The notes under the pieces were generated by a model that ran no database searches, was not told where the DNA came from, and saw only the letters and a program-made list of their open reading frames with translations. The position numbers and the translations under genes are program-made. Positions 8,631 through 22,083 of a stretch of DNA of 64,000 bases are shown here, in pieces; position 1 is the first letter of the stretch; every line of letters starts with the position of its first letter. Location: the NCBI RefSeq assembly GCF_000013385.1, contig NC_007760.1:930001-994000 (forward strand), read 5' to 3'. This DNA is from Anaeromyxobacter dehalogenans 2CP-C. GTDB lineage: Bacteria > Myxococcota > Myxococcia > Myxococcales > Anaeromyxobacteraceae.

Positions 8631-10031
8631 ATGAAGCGCGACCGCATCCTCGTCATCGACGGCAACCCGCTCGACGGGGCCGCCCTCCGGGCAGCCCTGT
8701 GCGAACGCGGCTTCGACGCGGTCGAGGCCTCGAGCGCGGAGGGCGCGCTCGCGCTCGTCCCGAGCTTCCAGCCGGCGGCGGTGCTGGCCGACGTGACGCT
8801 CCCCGGCTGCGAGGGGGGCGAGCTGGCCGGTCGCCTGCGCGAGCTGGGATCCGACGCCGCGGTGGTGGTCGCCGCGCCGCACGACCGGCTGGAGGCCGCG
8901 GTCCAGGCGCTGCGCGCCGGCGCGGAGAGCTTCCTGGTCCGCCCGGTGGATGCCGGGCAGGCGCTGGTGGTGCTCCAGAAGGCGCTCGAGAAGCGCGGGC
9001 TGCGCCGCGATCGCGCCGAGCTGCGCGAGCGCGTCCGCGCGCGCGCCGCCCTGGTGGGCACCGCGCCCGAGATGCAGGGCGTCATCGAGCTGGTCCGCCG
9101 CGTGGCGCCCACCAAGGCGACGGTCCTGGTGCTCGGCGAGTCCGGCACCGGCAAGGAGCACGTCGCCCAGGCCCTGCACGAGGCCTCGCCGCGCCGCGAC
9201 CGGCCCTTCGTGCGGGTGAACTGCGCGGCGCTGTCGGAGGCGCTGCTCGAGTCGGATCTCTTCGGCCACGAGCCGGGGGCGTTCGCCGACTCCGAGGAGC
9301 GCCACCTCGGGAAGCTGGAGCTCGCCGACGGCGGGACCCTGTACCTGCACGAGGTGGGGAGCCTCCCGCCGCCGGTGCAGGTGAAGCTGCTCCGGGTGCT
9401 GCAGCAGGGCGAGATGGAGCGGATGGGCGGCCGCGAGACGCTGCGGGTGGACGTGCGGGTGGTGGCGGGCGCGCAGCACGATCTCGCCGAGGAGGTCCGC
9501 GCCGGCCGGTTCCGCGACGACCTCTACTACCGCCTGAACGTGGTGGCGGTGGCGCTGCCCCCGCTCCGCGAGCGCAAGGGCGACATCCCCGCGCTCGTGA
9601 ACCACTTCCTCGAGGCGGCGGCCCGCACCCAGGGCAGCGAGGTGGTGGGCGTGACCCCGGGGACGCTCTCGGCGCTGTTCGCCTACGACTGGCCCGGCAA
9701 CGTCCGCGAGCTGGCGAGCGTGGTCGAGCACGCGGTGTCGGTCGCGCGCGGGCGCGAGATCACCGCGGAGGACCTCTCGCCGGTGCTGCACGGGGCGCGG
9801 CCGGAGGAGAGCGGCGCCTCGGCCCTCATCCCGGGCGCCACGCTGTTCGAGATCGAGCGCGAGGCGATCCTGCGCACGCTCGAGCAGTGCGGCGGCTCGA
9901 CCGCCCGCGCCGCCGAGGTGCTGGGCGTCTCGGTGCGGAAGATCCAGTACCGGCTGAAGGAGTACCGGAGCGGCGTCCCGGGGCGCCGGCACCCCGAGCT
10001 CGAGGACGTCTACGCCGAGGCGCACAAGTAG
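8631..10031 (+). CDS. NtrC-like regulator with degenerate receiver, Walker B and GAFTGA motifs
   Basis: 466 residues: receiver-like domain (about 1-122), AAA+ sigma-54 activator domain (about 141-375) and a C-terminal Fis-type helix-turn-helix ('STARAAEVLGVSVRKIQYRL'). Walker A (GESGTGKEHVA, about 169-179) and the 'FRDDLYYRLN' arginine-finger region are intact. Other key positions are changed. The acidic pair of the receiver is D10-G11, the usual Thr/Ser is Ala (about 81-82) and the switch Lys is R104, although D54 remains. GAFTGA is GAFADS (216-221), and Walker B reads LYLHEV, with His at 240 for the catalytic-site Asp. Proteins lacking GAFTGA cannot normally remodel the sigma-54 holoenzyme, so a DNA-binding repressor or sigma-70-type regulator is more likely than a classical activator (inference). 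Start ATG has a weak GGGAAG immediately before it. Confidence 0.87.
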   Translation: MKRDRILVIDGNPLDGAALRAALCERGFDAVEASSAEGALALVPSFQPAAVLADVTLPGCEGGELAGRLRELGSDAAVVVAAPHDRLEAAVQALRAGAESFLVRPVDAGQALVVLQKALEKRGLRRDRAELRERVRARAALVGTAPEMQGVIELVRRVAPTKATVLVLGESGTGKEHVAQALHEASPRRDRPFVRVNCAALSEALLESDLFGHEPGAFADSEERHLGKLELADGGTLYLHEVGSLPPPVQVKLLRVLQQGEMERMGGRETLRVDVRVVAGAQHDLAEEVRAGRFRDDLYYRLNVVAVALPPLRERKGDIPALVNHFLEAAARTQGSEVVGVTPGTLSALFAYDWPGNVRELASVVEHAVSVARGREITAEDLSPVLHGARPEESGASALIPGATLFEIEREAILRTLEQCGGSTARAAEVLGVSVRKIQYRLKEYRSGVPGRRHPELEDVYAEAHK

Positions 10032-10075
10032 CGCGCCGCCGGCCCGGCTCCTGCCCCCGACCCGCCCGCGCGGCG

Positions 10076-10112
10076 AAAAAAAGGCCGCCCGGCAGTGGTG
10101 TGCCGGGCGGCC
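10076..10112 (-). terminator. rho-independent terminator after ccsA
   Basis: Perfect 12-bp hairpin (GGCCGCCCGGCA/TGCCGGGCGGCC, 6-base loop). Seven A's at 10076-10082 become the U-tract on the minus strand, so it terminates the ResB-CcsA transcript. It may also stop read-through from the regulator gene on the plus strand. Confidence 0.9.
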
Positions 10113-10151
10113 CCGAGCGCGCGGGGGGCGCGCTCTCCCTGGAGATCGGTG

Positions 10152-11009
10152 CTACCCGGTGTAGACGTGCGCGCTCTCCTCGGCGGTGGGCAGCATGCTC
10201 ATCCCGAGGTACGTGAACATGACCACCGCGAAGCCGAGCAGGACCAGCCAGGCGGCGCGGTCGCCGCGCCAGCCGCGGACCTTGCGCAGGTGCAGGTAGG
10301 CCCCGTAGACGAGCCAGGTCACGAGCGACCAGTTCTCCTTCGGATCCCACACCCAGAAGTCGCCCCAGGCGCTCTTCGCCCAGACCGACCCGACCAGCAG
10401 GCCGACGGTGAGCAGCACGAACCCGAAGCGGATGAGCTCGTAGGTCATCTGCTCGAGGTCGAGCGCCTTGCCGGTGAGGATGGTGCCGGCGCGCAGCGTG
10501 GTGAGCCGCTGGAGGAGCGGCACGCGCGGGGCGAGGAGCTGCACGGCGGCGAGCAGCGCCGCGAGCGACACCGCCGCGTAGCCGACGAAGTAGACCACCA
10601 CGTGCGGGACGAACCAGGCGGACTGGAGCGCCGGCGGCAGCTTCACGATCTCGGCGTCCCACTTGCCCAGCGCGTAGCCGAGCAGCGCCAGCGTCAGGAG
10701 CGCCGCGAGCGCCCCGAACACGCGGGTGCGGTAGAGCCGCTCGAACGCGAGGTACACCACGCCGGTGGTGAACGCGAAGAACACCAGCGACTCGAACAGC
10801 GACTTGAACGGCGCGCGGCCCGCCTCGATCCAGCGCTCCACGATGAGGCCGGCGTTGAACGCCAGCGCGGCGCAGAGCAGCGCGGTCGCCGCGCGCCCCA
10901 CGAGCGCGCGGGTGGAGCGCCAGGCGGCGGCGTAGAAGCCGGCCGCGGCCGCGTACAGCGCGCCGGTGGCCACGAAGAAGGGGTGCTCGGCGAGGATGTA
11001 CTGGAGCAT
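10152..11009 (-). CDS. ccsA: cytochrome c maturation protein CcsA (system II)
   Basis: 285-residue polytopic membrane protein with about eight hydrophobic helices. The tryptophan-rich WWD haem-handling motif is clear ('SAWGDFWVWDPKENWSLV') and is followed by conserved helices. CcsA/ResC moves haem across the membrane and, with ResB, attaches it to CxxCH motifs of c-type cytochromes on the outside. ResB lies immediately upstream (10-base gap), and AGGAG precedes the ATG. A strong terminator follows. The pair fits an organism rich in multihaem cytochromes, as Anaeromyxobacter is known to be. Confidence 0.93.
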   Translation of the reverse strand: MLQYILAEHPFFVATGALYAAAAGFYAAAWRSTRALVGRAATALLCAALAFNAGLIVERWIEAGRAPFKSLFESLVFFAFTTGVVYLAFERLYRTRVFGALAALLTLALLGYALGKWDAEIVKLPPALQSAWFVPHVVVYFVGYAAVSLAALLAAVQLLAPRVPLLQRLTTLRAGTILTGKALDLEQMTYELIRFGFVLLTVGLLVGSVWAKSAWGDFWVWDPKENWSLVTWLVYGAYLHLRKVRGWRGDRAAWLVLLGFAVVMFTYLGMSMLPTAEESAHVYTG

Positions 11010-11019
11010 CGCGTTCTCC

Positions 11020-12648
11020 TCAGGCGGCCTGCGCGGGGGAGGCGGGGACGTCGGGCTGCGTGCGGCGGCGCCCCTTCAGGCGGGGCTCGACGTAGAACAT
11101 GTAGGCCACGCCCAGGCTGATGAGCGCGAACCCGGCGAACACCCAGGCGACCCCGGGGTCGTGCACCGCCTCCAGGCCGGAGTAGCTCGGGTCCTGGGGG
11201 TTGTAGTTCACCTGGTACAGCGTCCAGCCCGCGAAGGTGACCGGCTCGTTCACCGCCACCACCGTCCGCAGCGACTCGTCGCCCCGCGTGGCGGTGACGG
11301 TGGAGAGGAACGCCTTCACCTCGCCGTCGCGGCGCTCGAACACGAGCGCGTGGTCCGCGTCGAGGAACAGCGCCTCGGGCTGGTCCGCCGCCATCATCTT
11401 CTCCGCCGGGGCGCCGTCGCGCACGGCCTCGAGCTGCACCACCGGCCGCCTCCACTCGGCCGACGCGGTGGCGGGGACGCGCGCGCGCTGCGCCTGCGGC
11501 ACGAGCGCGCCGAGCTTCACCGCGCCGCCCGCGAGCGCGAGCCCCTCGGCGAGCGCGACCTCCGACTCGCCGTCGGCGGTGTGGACGATCACCTTCCGCT
11601 CGGCGCCGGAGACGAGGAACGCGGTGAGCACGCCCGGCGGGGCGGCGGGGCGCTCCCAGCCGAACACCACCGCGGCGCGGCCGTCGGGGGTGGCGAGCCG
11701 CTCGCCCGGCAGCAGCCAGCGCGTCTGCCCCTCCAGCGTGGCCTGCAGCGCCGGCTGCCCGCCCGCCGCGACCGGCGTCACCTGGTCCTGCAGCGTGAAG
11801 TCCGGCCAGATCGCCTTCAGGCGGAACGTGTCGCCGCCAGGGAGCAGGTGCCTCGCCAGGTCGGGGTCGAAGCTCGCGGCCAGCTTCCACTGCTTGTGCG
11901 TGCCGTGCTCGTCCCGGACCAGCTCCTGGCGGTAGTAGCCGACGCGGTACTCGGTCTCGTAGTTCACGAGGTCGAACCGGTCGAGGCGCAGGTCGAAGCC
12001 GAGCGGCGCCGCGCCGCCGGTGTCCATGCCCGCCTTGGTGACGCGGACGTGCGTGGCCGTCTCGCCGCCCGCGTGCAGGTCGATGCGGCCGCGGATCGAG
12101 AGCGCGGCCGAGGCGGCGGCGCCGCCCAGCGAGGTGATGAGCCCGAGGTGGCACAGGAAGAAGCCGGCGTTCCGCGCGCGCAGCGGCCAGCGCTGCGTGG
12201 CGGAGGCGATCACCGCGGCGCCGAACAGCGCCATCAGGCCGGCGAACGGCAGGCCGTGGAAGACGTCGTCGAGGTGCAGGCCGAGGATCAGCGGCGCGAC
12301 CGCGCCGTAGCGCAGCCGGTAGAACTCGGCCGGCTTGCCCTGCAGCACCAGGGTGCCGATGATCGCGAACACCGCCAGCGCCACCAGCAGCGTGGAGGTG
12401 AAGCGGAAGCCGGCGATGGTCGCGCGCAGCCGCCCCGGCGTGAGCAGGGCGACCGCGAGCACGACCGCGCCGGCGATGCCGCTCGCGACCACCAGCGTGA
12501 GCGCGCCCGGCGGGACCCAGACCTGGAGCAGCGCGCCCGCGAGCAGCGCGCCCGTGACGAGCAGCGCGGTGAGGCGCACCTCCAGGACGGCGGGCGCGTC
12601 CGCGGCGCCGGCGGGCCTGGGCTTGGGGCGGGTCGGGCTGTCGGTCAC
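11020..12648 (-). CDS. resB: cytochrome c maturation protein ResB (system II)
   Basis: 542 residues with the ResB architecture: three N-terminal helices (first near 'LTALLVTGALLAGALLQ'), a fourth around 'FFLCHLGLITSLGGA', a long periplasmic domain, and a final helix near the C-terminus ('VAWVFAGFALISLGVAYMFY'). The 'GLHLDDVFHGLPF' and 'LYQVNYNPQDPSYSGLEAV' segments are typical of the family. It forms the haem synthetase with CcsA. I chose GTG 12648 because CGGAGG sits six bases before it; frames extending upstream add only low-complexity, Arg-rich residues. First gene of a two-gene operon. Confidence 0.9.
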   Translation of the reverse strand: MTDSPTRPKPRPAGAADAPAVLEVRLTALLVTGALLAGALLQVWVPPGALTLVVASGIAGAVVLAVALLTPGRLRATIAGFRFTSTLLVALAVFAIIGTLVLQGKPAEFYRLRYGAVAPLILGLHLDDVFHGLPFAGLMALFGAAVIASATQRWPLRARNAGFFLCHLGLITSLGGAAASAALSIRGRIDLHAGGETATHVRVTKAGMDTGGAAPLGFDLRLDRFDLVNYETEYRVGYYRQELVRDEHGTHKQWKLAASFDPDLARHLLPGGDTFRLKAIWPDFTLQDQVTPVAAGGQPALQATLEGQTRWLLPGERLATPDGRAAVVFGWERPAAPPGVLTAFLVSGAERKVIVHTADGESEVALAEGLALAGGAVKLGALVPQAQRARVPATASAEWRRPVVQLEAVRDGAPAEKMMAADQPEALFLDADHALVFERRDGEVKAFLSTVTATRGDESLRTVVAVNEPVTFAGWTLYQVNYNPQDPSYSGLEAVHDPGVAWVFAGFALISLGVAYMFYVEPRLKGRRRTQPDVPASPAQAA

Positions 12649-12980
12649 GGGGTACCTCCGTTGCGGCCGTTCGGCGCGCGCGCCCCGCACCATGAGCAAT
12701 CGCCGTGCCCCGTCCGAGAGGGCCAAGTTCCCGGGATTGCGGGCAGACCCGGCCGTCCCGGCGGGTGCGCACCGCAGGAAAAGCGACCTTGCCCTGGATC
12801 AGCGCAAACGGTGCGTGAGGGCGGGGGAGGCCGTCGCCCCGCCCTCGAGGACCCGAACCGGCGAGGGCCCGCGGCTCTTCCCGGCGGGCGGCCGGCGGGC
12901 GGCCCGCCCGCGCGCGCGGCCCGCACGGAAGGTGCGGGGCCGGCCCTCGCGCGCGCAGGCACGCTCCTTACCTTTGGAGC
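12649..12980. other. intergenic region between divergent resB and the anchored-protein gene
   Basis: No gene is supported here. It must hold two divergent promoters. A 7-bp stem-loop (CCCGCAC-GGAAG-GTGCGGG, 12920-12938) and a -10-like TACCTT at 12969-12974, six bases before the plus-strand ATG, are the only structures I can point to. Confidence 0.5.
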
Positions 12981-13646
12981 ATGCCAAGCGACCGCATCGA
13001 GTTCGGGAGCGTCCTCGCCAAGGAGGGCTCCGACAAGAAGGTGTGGCTCATCGTGATCCCGCTCATCCTGATCGTGGCGGCCGGGGTCGTGTGGGCCGCC
13101 GCCACGGTGTCGAAGGCGGACTCGTACCGCACCGAGGCCGAGCGCAGCCAGGCGCAGGTCTCCGAGCTGCAGAAGAGCATCGACGAGCGCGACAAGCTCC
13201 TCACCCAGGCGCGGGCCGACGACGGGCTGCTCCGCGCCCCCGGCCAGGCCGCCGCGCTCCTGTTCGCGGATCCCAAGGCCAAGGAGCCCACCGAGAGCGG
13301 CATCGTGGTGGCGCTGCCCGACCAGAAGGCGGTCCGCGTGATCCTCTACGGCCTCGTCGCCCCGCCGCAGGGCGAGGAGTACGTGGTGGCGGCGCGGGCG
13401 AAGGACGGCACGCGCAAGGCGCTCGGCCGGGTGATGCCGAGCGCGGACGGGAACGGCTTCCTGCTGGCGAAGGACGTGCCCGAGGGGACCGTGCGCGTGG
13501 ACCTCGTGCTCGCGAAGGCGGGCGCGGAGGACCTCGCGGATGCGACGCCGCGGGTGTCGGCGCGCCACCCGACCTCGGCGAGCGAGCGAGGCATCCTGGT
13601 CGAGCAGCCGGCGCCGGCGGCGCAGGCGCGGCGCGGACGGCGGTAG
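12981..13646 (+). CDS. single-pass membrane protein of unknown function, weakly anti-sigma (RskA)-like
   Basis: 221 residues. A short cytoplasmic N-terminus (about 1-20) is followed by one transmembrane helix (about 22-42), a coiled-coil stretch (about 48-75) and a globular domain (about 85-185), then a Pro/Ala/Arg tail. The order of the globular segment, with 'VILYGLVAPPQGEEYVVAA' and later 'VRVDLVLAKAGAEDL', loosely recalls the extracytoplasmic part of RskA-type anti-sigma factors, but I see no zinc-finger anti-sigma domain at the N-terminus and no sigma factor nearby. The function is unassigned. A TACCTT box ends six bases before the ATG, suggesting a leaderless transcript. Confidence 0.8.
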   Translation: MPSDRIEFGSVLAKEGSDKKVWLIVIPLILIVAAGVVWAAATVSKADSYRTEAERSQAQVSELQKSIDERDKLLTQARADDGLLRAPGQAAALLFADPKAKEPTESGIVVALPDQKAVRVILYGLVAPPQGEEYVVAARAKDGTRKALGRVMPSADGNGFLLAKDVPEGTVRVDLVLAKAGAEDLADATPRVSARHPTSASERGILVEQPAPAAQARRGRR

Positions 13647-13652
13647 CCGCGA

Positions 13653-14678
13653 TCAGGCGAAGCGGGCCTCGCCGCCGGGCAGGTCGCGCAGCACGCACTG
13701 CCCGGGCGCCTTGTCCGGGCGGATGCGCAGCAGCCGCGCGCCGTGGCGGAGGCGCCCGCCGGCCGCGTGCCGGTAGGCCACCTCCACCACCAGCTCGGGC
13801 CGGACCGGGATCCACTCGGTGGAGCGCCCGCGCGCCCAGCGCGACGGCCCGCCCGGCGCCTCGCCGGTGAACCCCGGCGCGCCCGGCGCCGCGAGCGGCT
13901 CGAGCAGCGCGGCGAACCGCTCGCGCTGCCGCGGGGCGAGCGTGACGTGCCCCACGTGGTGGAGCCGGCCGTCCGGGCCGTGCAGGCCGAGCAGCAGCGA
14001 GGCGGGCGGCCCGCCGCGCTGCCCGCGCCGGAACCCGCCCACCACCGCGTCCAGCGTCACCACCCGCTTCACCTTCACCATCGCGTCGCGCTCGCCGGAC
14101 GCGTACGGCACGCCCAGGCGCTTCGCGATCACGCCGTCGGTGCCCGAGGGCGTGGCCAGCCACGCCTCCGCGTCGGCCCGGCGCAGCGTCGCCGGCGACA
14201 CCGAGACCTCGGGCGGGAACCCGGACGCCTCGCGCAGCAGCGCCGCGCGCCGCACCTCGAGCGGCGCCTCCACCAGCCGGCGGCCGTCCCCGTCCACCAG
14301 GAGGTCGAAGGCGACGAGCCGGGCCGGGGTCTCCCGGGCGAGGCGCAGGACCCGGGACTCGGCCGGGTGGATCCGCTGAAGGAGCGCGTCGAAGGAGAGA
14401 CCCAGGCCGGAGGGCACGACGATCTCGCCGTCGAGCACGAGCCTCGGCGCGCGGAGCGAGCGGCCGGCGGCCACCAGCTCGGGGAAGTAGCGGCCGAGCG
14501 GCTGGCCCGCCTTCGACTGCAGCACCACCTCGGCATCCTGCTTGAATAGGAGGCAGCGAAAGCCATCCCACTTCGGCTCGAACTGCCACCCCTCGTCCGC
14601 GGGGAGCACGTCCGCAAGGCGCGCTTCCATCGGCGGAAACGGCGGCACCACGGGGAGATCGAGGGGTGGCCAGGCCAC
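13653..14678 (-). CDS. ligC: ATP-dependent DNA ligase, LigC type
   Basis: 341 residues from GTG 14678. The adenylation motif 'EPKWDGFRCLLF' carries the catalytic Lys. Other ligase motifs follow ('LDGEIVVPSG', 'ARLVAFDLLV', 'DGVIAKRLGVPYASGERDAM', 'KVKRVVTLDAVVGG') with a C-terminal OB domain ending 'PELVVEVAYRH...LRHGARLLRIRPDKAP'. Length, order and the opening 'LDLPVVPPFPPM' match mycobacterial LigC, a stand-alone ligase linked to repair and end joining. There is no Ku gene or LigD polymerase/nuclease domain in the window. An in-frame ATG at 14789 would add about 37 non-conserved residues; the GTG has GGGAG upstream and starts next to conserved sequence. The neighbouring gene's end lies 6 bases away, convergent. 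Confidence 0.88.
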   Translation of the reverse strand: MAWPPLDLPVVPPFPPMEARLADVLPADEGWQFEPKWDGFRCLLFKQDAEVVLQSKAGQPLGRYFPELVAAGRSLRAPRLVLDGEIVVPSGLGLSFDALLQRIHPAESRVLRLARETPARLVAFDLLVDGDGRRLVEAPLEVRRAALLREASGFPPEVSVSPATLRRADAEAWLATPSGTDGVIAKRLGVPYASGERDAMVKVKRVVTLDAVVGGFRRGQRGGPPASLLLGLHGPDGRLHHVGHVTLAPRQRERFAALLEPLAAPGAPGFTGEAPGGPSRWARGRSTEWIPVRPELVVEVAYRHAAGGRLRHGARLLRIRPDKAPGQCVLRDLPGGEARFA

Positions 14679-15048
14679 GGGAGCGCTCCCATCGACGTTG
14701 CAGTCCACAGCCTCCACGCGCAATCCGCTGCCCGCTGCGGCGGCACGCTGCACGATTACCGGGCGCCCGCGTGCACGCTTTCCGTGCACCGCGGCGTGCG
14801 CGGCGCGCGCAGCTCCTGTTTCACGCCCGCTGCCTTGACGCGCTCGTCCCGGCTCGGGGACACTCGCCGATCCATGTCAGAGACGCGGTGCGCGCGCCGG
14901 CGGCTGCGGCGCGGCGCCAGGGGATCCCGGCGGGAAGGATCGCTCCCTGGTGCGTGGTCGATGCATCCCGAACATCCATCGAACGGCTCGACCGGGCACG
15001 GGCGCGTGCCGGGCTGGTGACGACTTTCCCGTACGACTGAAGGTGAAG
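14679..15048. other. intergenic region upstream of gltB with a candidate promoter and leader frame
   Basis: TTGACG (14835-14840), an 18-base spacer and GACACT (14859-14864) form a sigma-70-like promoter. Nine bases later an ATG at 14874 opens a 48-codon, Arg-rich frame that stops at 15020, 28 bases before gltB. Whether it is translated cannot be told from sequence. No other gene is seen. Confidence 0.4.
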
Positions 15049-19656
<4,608 letters not shown>

Positions 19657-19658
19657 AC

Positions 19659-21146
<1,488 letters not shown>

Positions 21147-21156
21147 CACGGCGAGA

Positions 21157-21194
21157 CCCCGCCCGCCCCGGGGACGCGCCCGGGGCGGGCGGGG
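21157..21194. terminator. bidirectional hairpin between gltD and the Gln-rich lipoprotein gene
   Basis: Perfect 16-bp stem CCCCGCCCGCCCCGGG/CCCGGGGCGGGCGGGG with a 6-base loop, between two convergent genes. There is no T-run on either side, so it may act without a U-tract or simply protect 3' ends. Confidence 0.7.
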
Positions 21195-21213
21195 CCACGC
21201 TCGCGCGACGCGG

Positions 21214-21873
21214 CTACCGCGTCGTCGATCCGCCCTGCACCTCGATGCGGATGGCCTGCGGCTGCCCGCCCTGCTCCGAGTAGGACGCCCGCACCTGCGC
21301 GCCCTCCTTCACGTCGGAGATCGAGGCGCGCTTCCCGTCCTTCATCACCGGCGTGTCGGCGCCGACCTTGAGCTTCAGCTCCTGCCCGCCCGCCTGGTCG
21401 CGCAGCACCAGCTCCTGGCTGCTCGCGCTGACCACCTGGCCGGTCGCGGTCTTCTGCTCGCCCGCCTGGGCGGTCGCGCCCGCGGTGCCGGCCGCGCTGC
21501 CGGTGCCCGTCGCGGCCTGAGCGGACTCGCGCCGCGCCTGCTCGGACTCGGCCGTCGCGGTCTGCGACTGCTGCTGGGCCGCCTGCTCGTGCTGCTGCGC
21601 CTCGCCGGTCTTCTGCCCGGCCTTCTGCTGCGCCTCCGCGAGCTTCTCCTGCGACTCGCGCACGTCCTTCTGCGCGTCGGCCGCCTCGTCGTGCCGCTCG
21701 GCGGCCTTCTTCGACTCGTCGGCGGCCTGCTCCTGGCTGCGCTCGGCCTGCCGCGACGCGGTGGCGCCCGGCGTCGAGCCCTGCTGCGAGCGATCACCCC
21801 TGTCCTGGCAGCCCGCGGTGACGAGCAGCGCCGCCGCCCCGAGGGCCAGGCCCAATCCGCGACTCACGTCCAT
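21214..21873 (-). CDS. Gln/Ala-rich coiled-coil lipoprotein of unknown function
   Basis: 219 residues. The N-terminal signal peptide ends in a lipobox (LLVTAGC, Cys at about 21), so it is probably a lipoprotein. Residues about 30-150 are a charged, Gln/Ala/Glu-rich heptad-like region without Pro or aromatic residues. The last ~65 residues form a small beta-type domain ('TGQVVSASSQELVLRDQAG', 'VKEGAQVRASYSEQGGQPQA') that resembles DUF5666-like OB modules. Start chosen at ATG 21873 behind GGGAGGGG; a longer frame upstream is open but lacks a signal peptide. No neighbour suggests a function; it could be a periplasm-spanning spacer. Confidence 0.8.
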   Translation of the reverse strand: MDVSRGLGLALGAAALLVTAGCQDRGDRSQQGSTPGATASRQAERSQEQAADESKKAAERHDEAADAQKDVRESQEKLAEAQQKAGQKTGEAQQHEQAAQQQSQTATAESEQARRESAQAATGTGSAAGTAGATAQAGEQKTATGQVVSASSQELVLRDQAGGQELKLKVGADTPVMKDGKRASISDVKEGAQVRASYSEQGGQPQAIRIEVQGGSTTR

Positions 21874-22083
21874 GTCGTTCCCCTCCCGGCGCCGTTCACT
21901 GGGGCACCGGCGCTCAAGGTGGGAACGGCGGCCGGCGGACGCGAGGGCGGAGGGCCCGGGCGGGCGCCCGCGCACGCGCGCACCGTGCGCCGCGCGCGCG
22001 GGCCGGAGGGGCGGCGCTCCCTCCCTCGACTCCGCGCGGCCGGGGCCGCGCCACGCTCAGGGGGAGCGCCTCCGGTCGAAGGG

